64,000 bases of DNA, taken from NCBI RefSeq assembly GCF_000212695.1, contig NC_015514.1:3162001-3226000 (forward strand). Reading direction: 5' to 3'. The DNA is from Cellulomonas fimi ATCC 484 (GTDB lineage: Bacteria; Actinomycetota; Actinomycetes; Actinomycetales; Cellulomonadaceae). The notes below the pieces were generated by a model. It was not told the DNA's origin and searched no databases. It worked only from the letters and a program-made list of their open reading frames with translations. A program made the position numbers and the translations under genes. Numbering within the stretch: position 1 is the first letter of the stretch; each line of letters starts with the position of its first letter. Positions 1-8,529 of the stretch are shown here, in pieces.

Positions 1-1676
1 TCATCCTGGCCGAGGTCGACGGCGTCGGCCCGCACGAGCCGCTGACCCGCGAGAAGCTCGCGCCGGTCCTCGCGGTGCTGCGCGCGACGACGACGGAGCA
101 GGGCATCTCCCTGGCCGAGCAGATGGTGGAGTTCGACGGCCTGGGCCACTCGGCCGCGATCCACACCCGCAACGACGCCCTCACCGAGGAGTTCGGCAGC
201 CGGGTCAAGGCCGTCCGCGTCATCGCCAACGCCCCGTCCTCGCTGGGCGGCATCGGCGACATCTACAACTCCTTCATCCCCTCGCTCACGCTGGGCTGCG
301 GCTCCTACGGCCGCAACTCGGTCTCCAACAACGTCTCGGCGGTGAACCTCATCAACGTGAAGCGCGTCGGCCGCCGCAACAACAACCTGCAGTGGTTCAA
401 GGTCCCCGCGAAGACCTACTTCGAGCCGAACGCGATCCGCTACCTGCAGGACATGGCCGACGTCGAGCGCGTCACGATCGTCACCGACGCGACGATGACG
501 ACCCTGGGCTTCGTCGACAAGATCATCGACGTCCTCAACCGCCGCCCCGGCAAGGTCGCGCTGCAGATCATCGACCAGGTCGAGCCGGAGCCGTCCGTCC
601 GCACCGTGCAGAACGGCGCGGCGCAGATGCGTCACTTCCGTCCCGACACGATCATCGCCCTCGGCGGTGGCTCGCCGATGGACGCCGCGAAGGTCATGTG
701 GCTGCTGTACGAGCACCCGGAGATCGTCTTCTCCGACCTCAAGCAGAAGTTCTTCGACGTCCGCAAGCGTGCGTTCAAGTTCCCGACGCTGGGTGAGCTC
801 GCGAAGCTCGTCTGCATCCCGACGACGTCGGGCACGGGCGCCGAGGTCACGCCGTTCGCGGTCATCTCGGACCCCGACGCCGGCAAGAAGTACCCGCTGG
901 CGGACTACGCGCTGACCCCGACGGTCGCGATCATCGACCCGGTGCTCACCGCGAAGATGCCCCCGTCGCTCGCGGCGGACTCGGGCTTCGACGCCCTCAC
1001 GCACGCCACCGAGGCGTTCGTGTCGGTCTACGCGAACGACTTCACCGACGGCATGGCGCTGCAGGCGATCCGCCTGATCTTCGACAACCTCGCGATGTCG
1101 GTGAACGGCGACCCGGCCGACCCGGCCACGCGGGACGCGCGGGAGAAGATGCACAACGCCGGCACGATCGCGGGCATGAGCTTCGGCAACGCGTTCCTCG
1201 GGATCGTGCACGCCATGGCGCACGTCATCGGCTCGACGCACCACCTGGTGCACGGCCGGACGAACGCGACGCTCCTGCCGCACGTGATCCGCTACAACGG
1301 CACGGTCCCGACCAAGCTCACGAGCTGGCCGAAGTACGAGAGCTACGTCGCCCCCGAGCGGTTCCAGCAGATCGCGCAGATGCTCGGCCTGCCCGCCGCC
1401 ACCCCGGCCGAGGGCGTCGAGTCCTACGCGCTGGCCGTCGAGGCCCTGCGGGCCAAGGTCGGGATCCCGGCGTCGTTCCAGGCGCAGGGCGTGTCCGAGC
1501 AGGACTTCATGGGTCGCCTCGACGAGGTCGCCATGGGTGCCTACGAGGACCAGTGCGCTCCCGCCAACCCGCGGATGCCGATGATCGACGACATGAAGGA
1601 CCTCATGACCGCGGCCTTCTACGGCACGTCGCTGGAGGACGTCCGTACCCGCCGCACCGAGCAGCAGGAGGGCTGA
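1..1676 (+). CDS. adhE: Bifunctional acetaldehyde-CoA/alcohol dehydrogenase, C-terminal part (5' end outside window)
   Basis: The reading frame is open from the first base, so only the last 558 or so residues are present; the full family is about 870-900. AdhE reduces acetyl-CoA to acetaldehyde and then to ethanol, regenerating NAD during fermentation. The first 110 residues are the end of the CoA-dependent aldehyde dehydrogenase half, including the conserved SLTLGCGSYGRNS stretch. The linker (FKVPAKTYFEPNAIRYLQDM) leads into an iron-dependent alcohol dehydrogenase with GGGSPMDAAK (nucleotide-binding loop), TTSGTGAEVTPF and the metal-ligand region DALTHATEAF followed by IVHAMAHVIG and HHLVHG. 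Two strong hairpins follow the stop. Identification is secure; the missing N-terminus cannot be judged. Confidence 0.95.
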   Translation, partial: ILAEVDGVGPHEPLTREKLAPVLAVLRATTTEQGISLAEQMVEFDGLGHSAAIHTRNDALTEEFGSRVKAVRVIANAPSSLGGIGDIYNSFIPSLTLGCGSYGRNSVSNNVSAVNLINVKRVGRRNNNLQWFKVPAKTYFEPNAIRYLQDMADVERVTIVTDATMTTLGFVDKIIDVLNRRPGKVALQIIDQVEPEPSVRTVQNGAAQMRHFRPDTIIALGGGSPMDAAKVMWLLYEHPEIVFSDLKQKFFDVRKRAFKFPTLGELAKLVCIPTTSGTGAEVTPFAVISDPDAGKKYPLADYALTPTVAIIDPVLTAKMPPSLAADSGFDALTHATEAFVSVYANDFTDGMALQAIRLIFDNLAMSVNGDPADPATRDAREKMHNAGTIAGMSFGNAFLGIVHAMAHVIGSTHHLVHGRTNATLLPHVIRYNGTVPTKLTSWPKYESYVAPERFQQIAQMLGLPAATPAEGVESYALAVEALRAKVGIPASFQAQGVSEQDFMGRLDEVAMGAYEDQCAPANPRMPMIDDMKDLMTAAFYGTSLEDVRTRRTEQQEG

Positions 1677-1684
1677 CCTCCGGC

Positions 1685-1726
1685 GCGACGGGCCGCCCCT
1701 GCCTCCCCTGGTGGGCGGCCCGTCGC
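1685..1726 (+). terminator. Hairpin after adhE
   Basis: A perfect 14-bp inverted repeat (gcgacgggccgccc and its complement) with a 14-nt loop starts 8 nt after the adhE stop. There is no U-tract, which is common for actinobacterial terminators. Confidence 0.65.
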
Positions 1727-1739
1727 CCTGCTCGACCCC

Positions 1740-1779
1740 GACGCCCCGTCCCCGGCTCCGCCAGCCGGGACGGGGCGTC
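1740..1779 (+). terminator. Second hairpin after adhE
   Basis: A 17-bp stem with one bulged C and a 5-nt loop lies 13 nt beyond the first hairpin. The pair may form a tandem terminator. The rest of 1780-1947 holds no gene that I can support. Confidence 0.5.
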
Positions 1780-1958
1780 GTCGCGTCCCGGCACGCCCTC
1801 GCGCGTCGTGATCGGGAGGCTCGCCCGGTCCCGCCCGGCGTGGCGCGGGCGACGCGCGGGCTCAGGGTGCCGCGTGCGGGCGGCGCGGGCAGACTGTGGC
1901 TCCCATCCGCCCCTGTCCCGGCCCGCCCCGGCCGCCGCCGACTCCCCGGAGGACCACC

Positions 1959-2480
1959 GTGACCCGCCACCCCGCCCCCCGCCTGCTCGCCCGTGCCGCC
2001 GCTCCGGCCCTCGCCGCGGTGCTCGCGCTCGGCGTCGCCGGCTGCACGGACGCCGAGATCGACGAGGCCGCGCAGTCGGCGAAGGACGCCGCGACCGCGG
2101 CGCAGGACGCGGTCGGCGACCTGCGGGCCGCGGTGGACGAGGCCCGGGCGCACGCCGAGGAGGCCCGGGCGCAGGTCGACGAGACCCGCGCCGCGATCGA
2201 GGGCCTCGACGCGGAGGCGCGCACGCAGGCGCAGTCGGCCGTGGACCAGGCCGAGTCGGCCGTCGAGGAGGCGCAGGCCGCGCTCGACGCGGCGCAGCAG
2301 GACGCGTCCGCGGAGGCGCAGCAGGCGGTCGCGGACGCGGAGAAGCAGGTCGCGGACGCGCGCGCGCAGCTCGACGCCGCCAAGGCCGCCGCGGGCGGCG
2401 ACGCCGCCGACGCGCTCGACTCCCTGGCCGCCGAGCTCGGCACGCTCGGCGACGACCTCCGGGCCGCGACCGGGAGCTGA
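1959..2480 (+). CDS. Small alanine-rich helical lipoprotein, unknown function
   Basis: The GTG at 1959 has GGAGG at 1948-1952, six bases upstream, so I prefer it to start codons further upstream. The 173-residue product has a lipoprotein signal peptide: Arg at positions 3, 8 and 12, a hydrophobic core, and a lipobox ending in GVAGC with Cys29 as the acylation site. The mature 145 residues are almost entirely Ala, Glu, Asp, Gln and Arg in repeating short blocks (AEEARAQVDE, QAQSAVDQAE), predicting long helices and probably a coiled coil. It should be anchored to the outer face of the membrane. No family is recognised. It stands alone between adhE and a 40-residue membrane protein. Confidence 0.8.
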   Translation: MTRHPAPRLLARAAAPALAAVLALGVAGCTDAEIDEAAQSAKDAATAAQDAVGDLRAAVDEARAHAEEARAQVDETRAAIEGLDAEARTQAQSAVDQAESAVEEAQAALDAAQQDASAEAQQAVADAEKQVADARAQLDAAKAAAGGDAADALDSLAAELGTLGDDLRAATGS

Positions 2481-2591
2481 CGGGCGCCGCCTGTGCCGTC
2501 GGCGGCCGTCCCTGCACGGCCGTGCGGGTGATTTCGGGCTTCGCCCGCGCGCCCGGTTGAGACCTGCGCCACACCTGCCGATGGTGGAGGT

Positions 2592-2714
2592 ATGAGCGAC
2601 CGCCAGCCCCGAGTGGGGCGCCAGCACCACCACGTGGAGTGGTGGGTGGTGAGCGCGTGGCTGTCGCTCGCGGTCCTGCTCGTCGTCGGCCTGGTCGGCG
2701 CGGTCGGCATCTGA
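2592..2714 (+). CDS. 40-residue single-span membrane protein
   Basis: A short frame starting MSDRQPRVGRQHHHVEWW is followed by one hydrophobic segment (about residues 19-40, AWLSLAVLLVVGLVGAVGI) that runs to the C-terminus. A GGAGG at 2586-2590 sits only one base before the ATG, too close for a good ribosome-binding site, so translation could instead begin at the GTG of codon 8. The composition (basic and His-rich head, Leu/Val tail, typical codon use) looks like a real small membrane protein. Function unknown. Confidence 0.5.
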   Translation: MSDRQPRVGRQHHHVEWWVVSAWLSLAVLLVVGLVGAVGI

Positions 2715-2801
2715 CCGGTCGGAGGACCGGCCCGGCGTGACGACCGGCCCGGCGTGACGACCGGCAGGGTGCCGCGGGCGGCGTCCCCCGCGCCGCCGCC
2801 C

Positions 2802-2807
2802 TATCCT
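2802..2807 (+). promoter_or_regulatory. -10 element, leaderless aminotransferase
   Basis: TATCCT ends 6 nt before the GTG at 2814, so the transcript should begin at or next to the start codon. Confidence 0.6.
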
Positions 2808-2813
2808 CGCCGG

Positions 2814-4052
2814 GTGGACGAGCCCCGGGCAGAGCAGCGGCACGGTCGATGGCGCGACGTCGCGCGGGCGTCGGGGCTGCTGGGCGACGACGGGCGCGCG
2901 CGTCCCACGATCTTCGCGGAGATGTCCGCGCTCGCGACCGCGACGGGTGCGGTGAACCTGGGGCAGGGGTTCCCGGACGTCGACGGGCCGGCGTCCGTCG
3001 CCCGGGCCGCCGCCGACGCGATCGCCGCGGGTCACAACCAGTACCCGCCCGGGCCGGGTGTCCCCGAGCTGCGCGCGGCCGTCGCCGAGCACCAGCGGGA
3101 CCGGTACGGCCTCGACGTGGACCCCGATCGCGAGGTGCTGGTCACCGCGGGCGCGACGGAGGCGATCGCCGCGACCGTGCTCGCGCTCGCGGGCCCCGGC
3201 GACGAGGTCCTCACGCTCGAGCCGTTCTACGACGCGTACGCGGCGGTCGTCGCGCTCGCGGGCGCGACCCACACGACCGCTCCCCTGCGCGCGACTCCCG
3301 ACGGCTTCCGGCTCGACGTCGACGCGCTCTCGGCGGCGTTCACCGACCGCACGCGGATCGTCCTGCTCAACACGCCGCACAACCCCACGGGCACGGTGCT
3401 CACGCCCGACGAGCTGGCCGCGGTCGCGCGGCTCGCCGTCGCGCACGACGCGCTCGTCGTGACGGACGAGGTGTACGAGCACCTGGTCCTCGACGCGGGG
3501 GTCCGGCACGTGCCCGTCGCGACGCTGCCCGGCATGGCCGGGCGCACCCTGACGATCTCGTCGGCGGGCAAGACGTTCTCGTTCACGGGCTGGAAGATCG
3601 GCTGGGTCACGGGGCCCGAGCACCTCGTGACGGCGGTGCGGACCGTCAAGCAGTTCCTCACCTACGTCTCCGGAGCGCCGTTCCAGCCGGCCGTCGCGTT
3701 CGCGCTGCGGGACCCCGACGTGGCGCGGTGGGTCGAGGACCTCGCGGCGTCGCTCGCGACCCGCCGCGACCGGCTGTGCGCCGGGCTGACCGCCGCCGGG
3801 TTCGACGTCGTGCGGCCGCAGGGCACCTACTTCGTGCTCGCCGACGCCGCTTCCCTGGGCTTCGACGACGGTGCTGCCCTGTGCCGGGCGCTGCCCTCGC
3901 TCGCGGGCGTCGTGGGTGTGCCGGTGTCGGCGTTCACGCGCGCGGGCTCGGAGGCCGACCGCGCGCTGCGGTCGTGGGTGCGCTTCACCTTCGTCAAGCG
4001 CGACGAGGTGCTCGACGAGGCGGTCCGTCGGCTCGCGCGGCTGCGCGCCTGA
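2814..4052 (+). CDS. Class I/II PLP-dependent aminotransferase
   Basis: A 412-residue fold-type I aminotransferase. Visible signatures are VNLGQGFPDVDGP near the N-terminus, VTAGATEAIAA (PLP phosphate contact), the substrate/PLP loop NTPHNPTG, DEVYEHLV (PLP-ring Asp-Tyr) and SSAGKTFSFTGWKIGWV, where the Lys of SAGK forms the Schiff base. The sequence resembles DapC (N-succinyl-diaminopimelate aminotransferase) and methionine or kynurenine aminotransferases such as YbdL; substrate cannot be read from sequence. DapC is attractive because dapD and dapE lie in the same window, but they are 58 kb away. The GTG at 2814 is chosen for its -10 hexamer. It converges on the exporter gene, 24 nt from its stop. 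Confidence 0.85.
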   Translation: MDEPRAEQRHGRWRDVARASGLLGDDGRARPTIFAEMSALATATGAVNLGQGFPDVDGPASVARAAADAIAAGHNQYPPGPGVPELRAAVAEHQRDRYGLDVDPDREVLVTAGATEAIAATVLALAGPGDEVLTLEPFYDAYAAVVALAGATHTTAPLRATPDGFRLDVDALSAAFTDRTRIVLLNTPHNPTGTVLTPDELAAVARLAVAHDALVVTDEVYEHLVLDAGVRHVPVATLPGMAGRTLTISSAGKTFSFTGWKIGWVTGPEHLVTAVRTVKQFLTYVSGAPFQPAVAFALRDPDVARWVEDLAASLATRRDRLCAGLTAAGFDVVRPQGTYFVLADAASLGFDDGAALCRALPSLAGVVGVPVSAFTRAGSEADRALRSWVRFTFVKRDEVLDEAVRRLARLRA

Positions 4053-4076
4053 CGCACGGTCGCGCGCCGGGCCGCG

Positions 4077-5459
4077 TCAGCCGGTCCAGCCGCCGCCGCG
4101 ACGGTAGGCGGGGGTCGCGAGGGCCAGCACCAGCAGGGCCAGCAGCGACGAGCCGACCATGACGGCGGCCATCGCGACCGCGTCGCCGCCGAGCAGCCCG
4201 GACAGCGGGCTGACCAGCCCCGAGACGCCGGCCTGCGACGCACCGATGAACGCCGCGGCGGTGCCCGCGATCTCGCCGTGCCGGCTGAGCGCGAGCGCCG
4301 AGGCGTTGGGCGGCACGAAGTTGACGAGCGCGAGGATCAGCCACTGCGCGACGAGCAGCGCCCACAGGCCACCGGCGCCGGTGACCGCGAGGACCAGCAG
4401 CACGACCGTGAGCGCGAGCGACACGGGCAGCACGACGCGGACGATCCGGATGGGCGCGACGCGGCGCACGAGCGCGGCGTTGACCTGCGCCCCCGCGACG
4501 AGCCCGATGCCGTTGACCGCGAAGAGCAGCGAGAACTCGTGCTCGGACAGGCCGTACCCCTCGCGCAGCACGAACGGCGACGCGACGACGTAGCTCATGA
4601 GCACGGCGACACCGAGGCCCGGCATGACCGCGAGCGCGACGAAGTGCCGGTCCCGCAGCAGGCTGCGGTAGCCCGCGAGCGCGGTGCGCAGCCCGCCGGT
4701 GCGGCGACGCTCGGCCGGCAGCGTCTCGGGCAGGCGCCGCCAGACGACGACCCACAGGACGACGCCGAACAGCGCGAGCGCGAGGAACACCGCACGCCAG
4801 CCCGCCTGGCCGGCGATGACGCCGCCGATCGACGGGGCGAACAGCGGCGCGACGCCGATGACGAGCATGAGGCGCGACATGAGCCGCGACGCGTCGGAGC
4901 CGACGAACCGGTCCCGGATGACGGCCATCGCGACGACCGTGGCGGACGCGTTGAAGAAGCCCTGCATCGCGCGCAGCCCGATGAGGGGGACGATCGCGGG
5001 GGCGACGGCGCACAGCACCGAGGTGACGACGTGCAGCGCGACGCCGACCATCACGGGCCGACGGCGGCCGAACCGGTCGGACAGCGGCCCGATGACGAGC
5101 TGGCCGACGGCGCCGCCGATCATCATCGCCGTCATCGTGAGCTGCGCGGCCGTCGCTGACGTCTGCAGGTCGCGGGCGACGTCGGGCAGCGACGGCAGGT
5201 AGATGTCGGTCGAGATCGCCGGCAGCGCGCACATCATGCCGAGCAGGAGCACGTACCGGTAGTCGGGCCGGAACGCGGGGGCGGGCGGTGCGGCGGGTGC
5301 GGTCGGCGTGCCGGGCTTCGCGGTGGCGGAGCGCGGGGTCGACGCGGTGCCGCCGCCCGGCGGGGCGGCGGTGGGAGTGGTGGCGGGGGCAGCGGTGCGG
5401 GGGGTGGGCAGCGCCGCGGTGTCGGGTGCGGGGGCGGGGCGCGCGGTCATCGTCTCCAT
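4077..5459 (-). CDS. Bcr/CflA-family multidrug efflux MFS transporter
   Basis: The product is 460 residues with 12 predicted membrane spans. The opening of the membrane domain (YVLLLGMMCALPAISTDIYL, then PSLPDVARDL) is the classic start of Bcr/CflA drug:H+ antiporters, and the loop GPLSDRFGRRRPVM is the MFS signature between helices 2 and 3. About 60 residues of Pro/Ala/Thr-rich cytoplasmic sequence precede helix 1, longer than usual for the family. The ATG at 5459 is preceded by a G-rich stretch (ggggag); a second ATG three codons later (5450) is also possible. Exported drug unknown. Confidence 0.85.
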   Translation of the reverse strand: METMTARPAPAPDTAALPTPRTAAPATTPTAAPPGGGTASTPRSATAKPGTPTAPAAPPAPAFRPDYRYVLLLGMMCALPAISTDIYLPSLPDVARDLQTSATAAQLTMTAMMIGGAVGQLVIGPLSDRFGRRRPVMVGVALHVVTSVLCAVAPAIVPLIGLRAMQGFFNASATVVAMAVIRDRFVGSDASRLMSRLMLVIGVAPLFAPSIGGVIAGQAGWRAVFLALALFGVVLWVVVWRRLPETLPAERRRTGGLRTALAGYRSLLRDRHFVALAVMPGLGVAVLMSYVVASPFVLREGYGLSEHEFSLLFAVNGIGLVAGAQVNAALVRRVAPIRIVRVVLPVSLALTVVLLVLAVTGAGGLWALLVAQWLILALVNFVPPNASALALSRHGEIAGTAAAFIGASQAGVSGLVSPLSGLLGGDAVAMAAVMVGSSLLALLVLALATPAYRRGGGWTG

Positions 5460-5585
5460 CGTCGCACCGCTCCCCCGACCCGCGCGAATCGATTCGACAA
5501 GATCACACCGGAGCGCCCTCCCACGCGGCGACGCCCTCCGCCGCACCGCGACCCCGCCGCCGCGCGGAGCGTCGGTGGCGGCTGG

Positions 5586-5591
5586 CAGGCT
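5586..5591 (+). promoter_or_regulatory. -10 element, leaderless SRAP gene
   Basis: CAGGCT lies 7 nt before the ATG at 5599. The first base departs from TANNNT. Confidence 0.4.
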
Positions 5592-5598
5592 GGGGCGC

Positions 5599-6342
5599 AT
5601 GTGCGGTCGCTACGCCTCCTTCCGCGAGGACCAGGCCCTGGCCGACGAGTTCGCCGTCGCGACCGTCGCCGACGACGTCCGGCTGCTCCCGCCGTCGTGG
5701 AACGTCGCCCCCACCGACGGCGTCCGCATGGTCGTCGAGCGTGCCGACAAGGAGACCGGCGAGGTCACCCGCCAGCTGCGGCTCGCGCGCTGGGGCCTCG
5801 TCCCGTCCTGGGCCAAGGACCCGTCGATCGGCAGCCGCATGATCAACGCGCGCGTGGAGTCGGTCGCCGACAAGCCCGCGTTCTCCCGCCCGTTCGCCGC
5901 GCGCCGCGCGCTCCTGCCCGCCGACGGCTACTACGAGTGGAAGAAGCCCGAGCCGGGGTCGCTCACGCGCCGCAAGCAGCCGTTCTACCTGCACCCCGCC
6001 GACGACGACGTCGTCGCCCTCGGCGGCCTCTACGAGTTCTGGAAGGACCCGACGAAGGCCGACGACGACCCGGACCGCTGGCTCGTGACCGTCACCGTCA
6101 TCACGCGCCCCGCGTCGCAGGAGCTCGAGCACATCCACGACCGCCAGCCGCTCATGCTGCGCCCCGACGCGTGGGACGCCTGGCTCGACCCGTCGACGGG
6201 CGCCGACGAGGCCCGCCGCCTCCTCGAGGCCCCGGCCCCACGGATCGTCGCCACGCCCGTCTCACCCCTGGTCAGCTCGGTCCGCAACGACGGCCCCCAG
6301 CTCCTCGAACCGGTCGACCCGGAGGAGGAGACCCTGCTCTGA
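5599..6342 (+). CDS. SOS response-associated peptidase (SRAP, YedK/HMCES family)
   Basis: SRAP proteins recognise abasic sites in single-stranded DNA and form a stable thiazolidine link to the exposed aldehyde through the N-terminal Cys, shielding the lesion. The 247-residue product begins MCGRY, so Cys2 becomes the N-terminal residue after Met removal. The other active-site residues are present: Asn35 in WNVAPTD, Glu113 in GYYEWK and His180 in IHDRQP. The core motifs WGLVPSWAKD and MINARVES are also intact. Starting at ATG 5599 is required to put Cys at position 2. The gene is convergent with the adenylate cyclase gene, with 3 nt between the stops. Confidence 0.93.
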   Translation: MCGRYASFREDQALADEFAVATVADDVRLLPPSWNVAPTDGVRMVVERADKETGEVTRQLRLARWGLVPSWAKDPSIGSRMINARVESVADKPAFSRPFAARRALLPADGYYEWKKPEPGSLTRRKQPFYLHPADDDVVALGGLYEFWKDPTKADDDPDRWLVTVTVITRPASQELEHIHDRQPLMLRPDAWDAWLDPSTGADEARRLLEAPAPRIVATPVSPLVSSVRNDGPQLLEPVDPEEETLL

Positions 6343-6345
6343 CGC

Positions 6346-7464
6346 TCAGGCGAGGGCGGCGGTCAGGCGGTACGGGGTGACCGTGCCGATGCCCTGGAGG
6401 TCGAGCGGGGCCTGCGGGGTGAGCACGAAGCGGGGGTCGCCGCCGAGGACCGCCGCCGTCTCCGGGTCGGTCCACACCGTGCTGGGCTCGGCGATGTCGG
6501 TGAGCCGGGCCGCGAGATTCACGTGCGGGCCGAACACGTCGCCGAACCGCGACAGGACGCGCCCCCACACGAACCCGACGCGCACCGGGGTGACGCCGCG
6601 CGCACCCTCGGCGAGCCCGCCCGCCTCCAGGGCGCGGTCCACGTCGAGCGCGCCGCCCAGCGCCTCGGCGAGGCCGAGCGCCACGCGGGCGCCGGTCGCG
6701 GGGTCGTCGGCGACGAAGAGGACCGCGTCGCCGATGGTCTTGACGACGCGCCCGCCTGCGCCGGTCACGACGTCGCGGGCCGCGGCCTCGAAGCGCTGCA
6801 CGAACTGCGACAGGTCGGTCGAGCCGAGGCCGGCGGTGCGGCGGGTGAACGACACCATGTCGGCGAAGCCGACCGCGCGGGCCAGGGGCAGGGCGGACCG
6901 GTCGGGGTCGGGCCCGCGCAGTGCGCCGAACTCGGCGGCGTAGCGGCCCGCGATCGCGGCGAGCTGGCGCCGGTAGGAGTGCACGAGCTGCGCCTCGAGG
7001 ACGGGCGCGAGGTCCGCGAGCCGGTCGAGGGTCAGCAGGCGGGCGGTCGTGTCGTCGAGCTCGTAGCGCGTCGCCATGTCCTCGACGAGCGCCTCGACCT
7101 GCCACAGCGCGAGGCGGTCGGACGTGTGCCCGAGCGCGCGCGTCACGGTGAGGACCGTCCGGATGTCGAGCCCGTGCTCGCGGACCAGCGCGACGGCCCG
7201 GTCGACAGCCTCGGCGTCGCGCTCGGTGTAGACCGCGTCGTCCGGGTCGGCGTGCGGCAGGCCGACGGTCGTCCAGAAGCCGCGCACGAGGTCGACGTCG
7301 ATGTGCGCGCGGCGGGCCAGGTCGCGGGCGCTGTACCGGCGGTGACCGCCGAGGAGCTGGGCCTCGAGCTCGCCGACGGTGGACTCGGTCGCCGGGTCGC
7401 CGACGGTGGTGGCGCCGGTGCCGTCGGGGGCGCCGCGCTGCGGGGAGGGTCCGTCGTCGGGCAC
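6346..7464 (-). CDS. Class III adenylate cyclase with N-terminal regulatory domain (Rv1264-like)
   Basis: This 372-residue cytoplasmic protein has two parts. Residues about 30-180 resemble the autoinhibitory, pH-sensing regulatory domain described for M. tuberculosis Rv1264. Residues about 190-372 are a class III cyclase catalytic domain. All six canonical catalytic positions are present with the mycobacterial spacing: metal ligands Asp202 and Asp246, adenine-selecting Lys242 and Asp309, and transition-state Asn316 and Arg320. The enzyme should therefore be an active adenylate cyclase working as a homodimer. The GTG at 7464 is preferred over an in-frame GTG at 7482 because a -10 hexamer sits 6 nt before it. 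It lies 14 nt downstream of birA on the same strand. Confidence 0.9.
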   Translation of the reverse strand: MPDDGPSPQRGAPDGTGATTVGDPATESTVGELEAQLLGGHRRYSARDLARRAHIDVDLVRGFWTTVGLPHADPDDAVYTERDAEAVDRAVALVREHGLDIRTVLTVTRALGHTSDRLALWQVEALVEDMATRYELDDTTARLLTLDRLADLAPVLEAQLVHSYRRQLAAIAGRYAAEFGALRGPDPDRSALPLARAVGFADMVSFTRRTAGLGSTDLSQFVQRFEAAARDVVTGAGGRVVKTIGDAVLFVADDPATGARVALGLAEALGGALDVDRALEAGGLAEGARGVTPVRVGFVWGRVLSRFGDVFGPHVNLAARLTDIAEPSTVWTDPETAAVLGGDPRFVLTPQAPLDLQGIGTVTPYRLTAALA

Positions 7465-7470
7465 GCGACG

Positions 7471-7476
7471 AGCGTA
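7471..7476 (-). promoter_or_regulatory. -10 element, leaderless adenylate cyclase
   Basis: TACGCT on the minus strand, 6 nt before the GTG at 7464 and just after the birA stop codon. It gives the cyclase gene its own transcript. Confidence 0.55.
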
Positions 7477-7478
7477 GT

Positions 7479-8405
7479 TCACGGGCCGGTGCGGACGTGA
7501 CGGACGTCACCCGCCAGCACGTGGTGCGGGCGTCCGTCGGCGGTCGCGACGACAAGCCCGCCGTCGGCGTCGAGGCCTTCCGCGACGCCGACGACCTCCT
7601 CGCCGCCGGGCAGCTCGACCCGGACCGCGGACCCGAGCGTCGCGCACACCGCGGCCACCTCGTCCGCGAGGCCGGACGCGTGCGCGTCGCCGTCCGCGTC
7701 GCGCCACCGGGCCGCGACGTCGTCGAGGGCGGTGACGAGGGCGACGAGCAAGGTCTCGCGCGCGACGTGGTGCGCGCCCGCGAGCGCGAGGGACGTCGCG
7801 TGCGGCACGGGGAGCTCGTCGGCGGTCTGCGCGACGTTGAGGCCGATCCCGACGACGACCGCGGGGTCCGTGCCGGGCGGGGTCGGGACGACCTCCGTCA
7901 GGATCCCGCCGATCTTGCGCGCCGCCCCCCAGCCGGGCACCTCGGTGTCGGCGGGGACGAGCACGTCGTTGGGCCACTTGAGCACCGCGGGGACCCCGGC
8001 GGTCGCGCGGACGGCCGTCACCGCCCCGAGGCCCGCGAGCAGCGGCAGCCAGCCGAGCGTGCGCGCCGGAACCCGGGGCCGGGCGACGAAGCTGCAGGTC
8101 AGCGCCGTCCGGGGAGGCGTCTCCCAGCCCCGGCCCGCGCGGCCGCGGCCCGCGTCCTGGTGGTCGGCGACGAGCACGCTGCCGTGCGGCCACGCGTCGG
8201 GGTCGGCCCGCACGGCCGCGACCGCGTCCGCGTTCGTCGAGCCCGTGCGGGCCACGACGTCCACGCGGGCGAGCGGACCCGCCGGGAGCAGCAGCAGGGA
8301 GCGCAGCGCGTCGGCGTCGAGCGGCCGCCGCTCCCCCGCGTCCGGGCCGGTGCGGCCGGGGCCGTCCGCCGGCGTGGCAGGGGACGGCACGGCGGGGCGA
8401 GTCAT
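7479..8405 (-). CDS. birA: Biotin--[acetyl-CoA-carboxylase] ligase
   Basis: BirA activates biotin as biotinyl-AMP and transfers it to the Lys of the carrier domain, here most likely that of AccA encoded 6 kb away. The 308-residue protein has RTGSTNADA (about 53-61), the biotin/AMP loop GRGRAGRGW (87-94), KWPNDVLV (143-150) and KIGGILTEV, followed by a small SH3-like C-terminal domain. There is no N-terminal helix-turn-helix, so it is a monofunctional (class I) ligase and not a repressor. The ATG at 8405 is chosen because the preceding in-frame residues look non-coding. It is divergent from accD, with 124 nt between the starts. Confidence 0.93.
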   Translation of the reverse strand: MTRPAVPSPATPADGPGRTGPDAGERRPLDADALRSLLLLPAGPLARVDVVARTGSTNADAVAAVRADPDAWPHGSVLVADHQDAGRGRAGRGWETPPRTALTCSFVARPRVPARTLGWLPLLAGLGAVTAVRATAGVPAVLKWPNDVLVPADTEVPGWGAARKIGGILTEVVPTPPGTDPAVVVGIGLNVAQTADELPVPHATSLALAGAHHVARETLLVALVTALDDVAARWRDADGDAHASGLADEVAAVCATLGSAVRVELPGGEEVVGVAEGLDADGGLVVATADGRPHHVLAGDVRHVRTGP

Positions 8406-8411
8406 GCCGAC

Positions 8412-8417
8412 ATGATG
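8412..8417 (-). promoter_or_regulatory. -10-like element, birA
   Basis: CATCAT on the minus strand, 6 nt before the ATG at 8405. It is a weak match to TANNNT. Confidence 0.35.
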
Positions 8418-8517
8418 ACGCCCCCACCACGCGGCCGCCCGATCGTTGTGGGGTCCCGACGACCCGACGGTCCGAACACGGTCATCGACCTGCACGTGCC
8501 TGGAGGGGTTCCACAAC

Positions 8518-8523
8518 TAGCCT
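8518..8523 (+). promoter_or_regulatory. -10 element, leaderless accD
   Basis: TAGCCT, 6 nt before the GTG at 8530. Confidence 0.6.
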
Positions 8524-8529
8524 CGTCGG

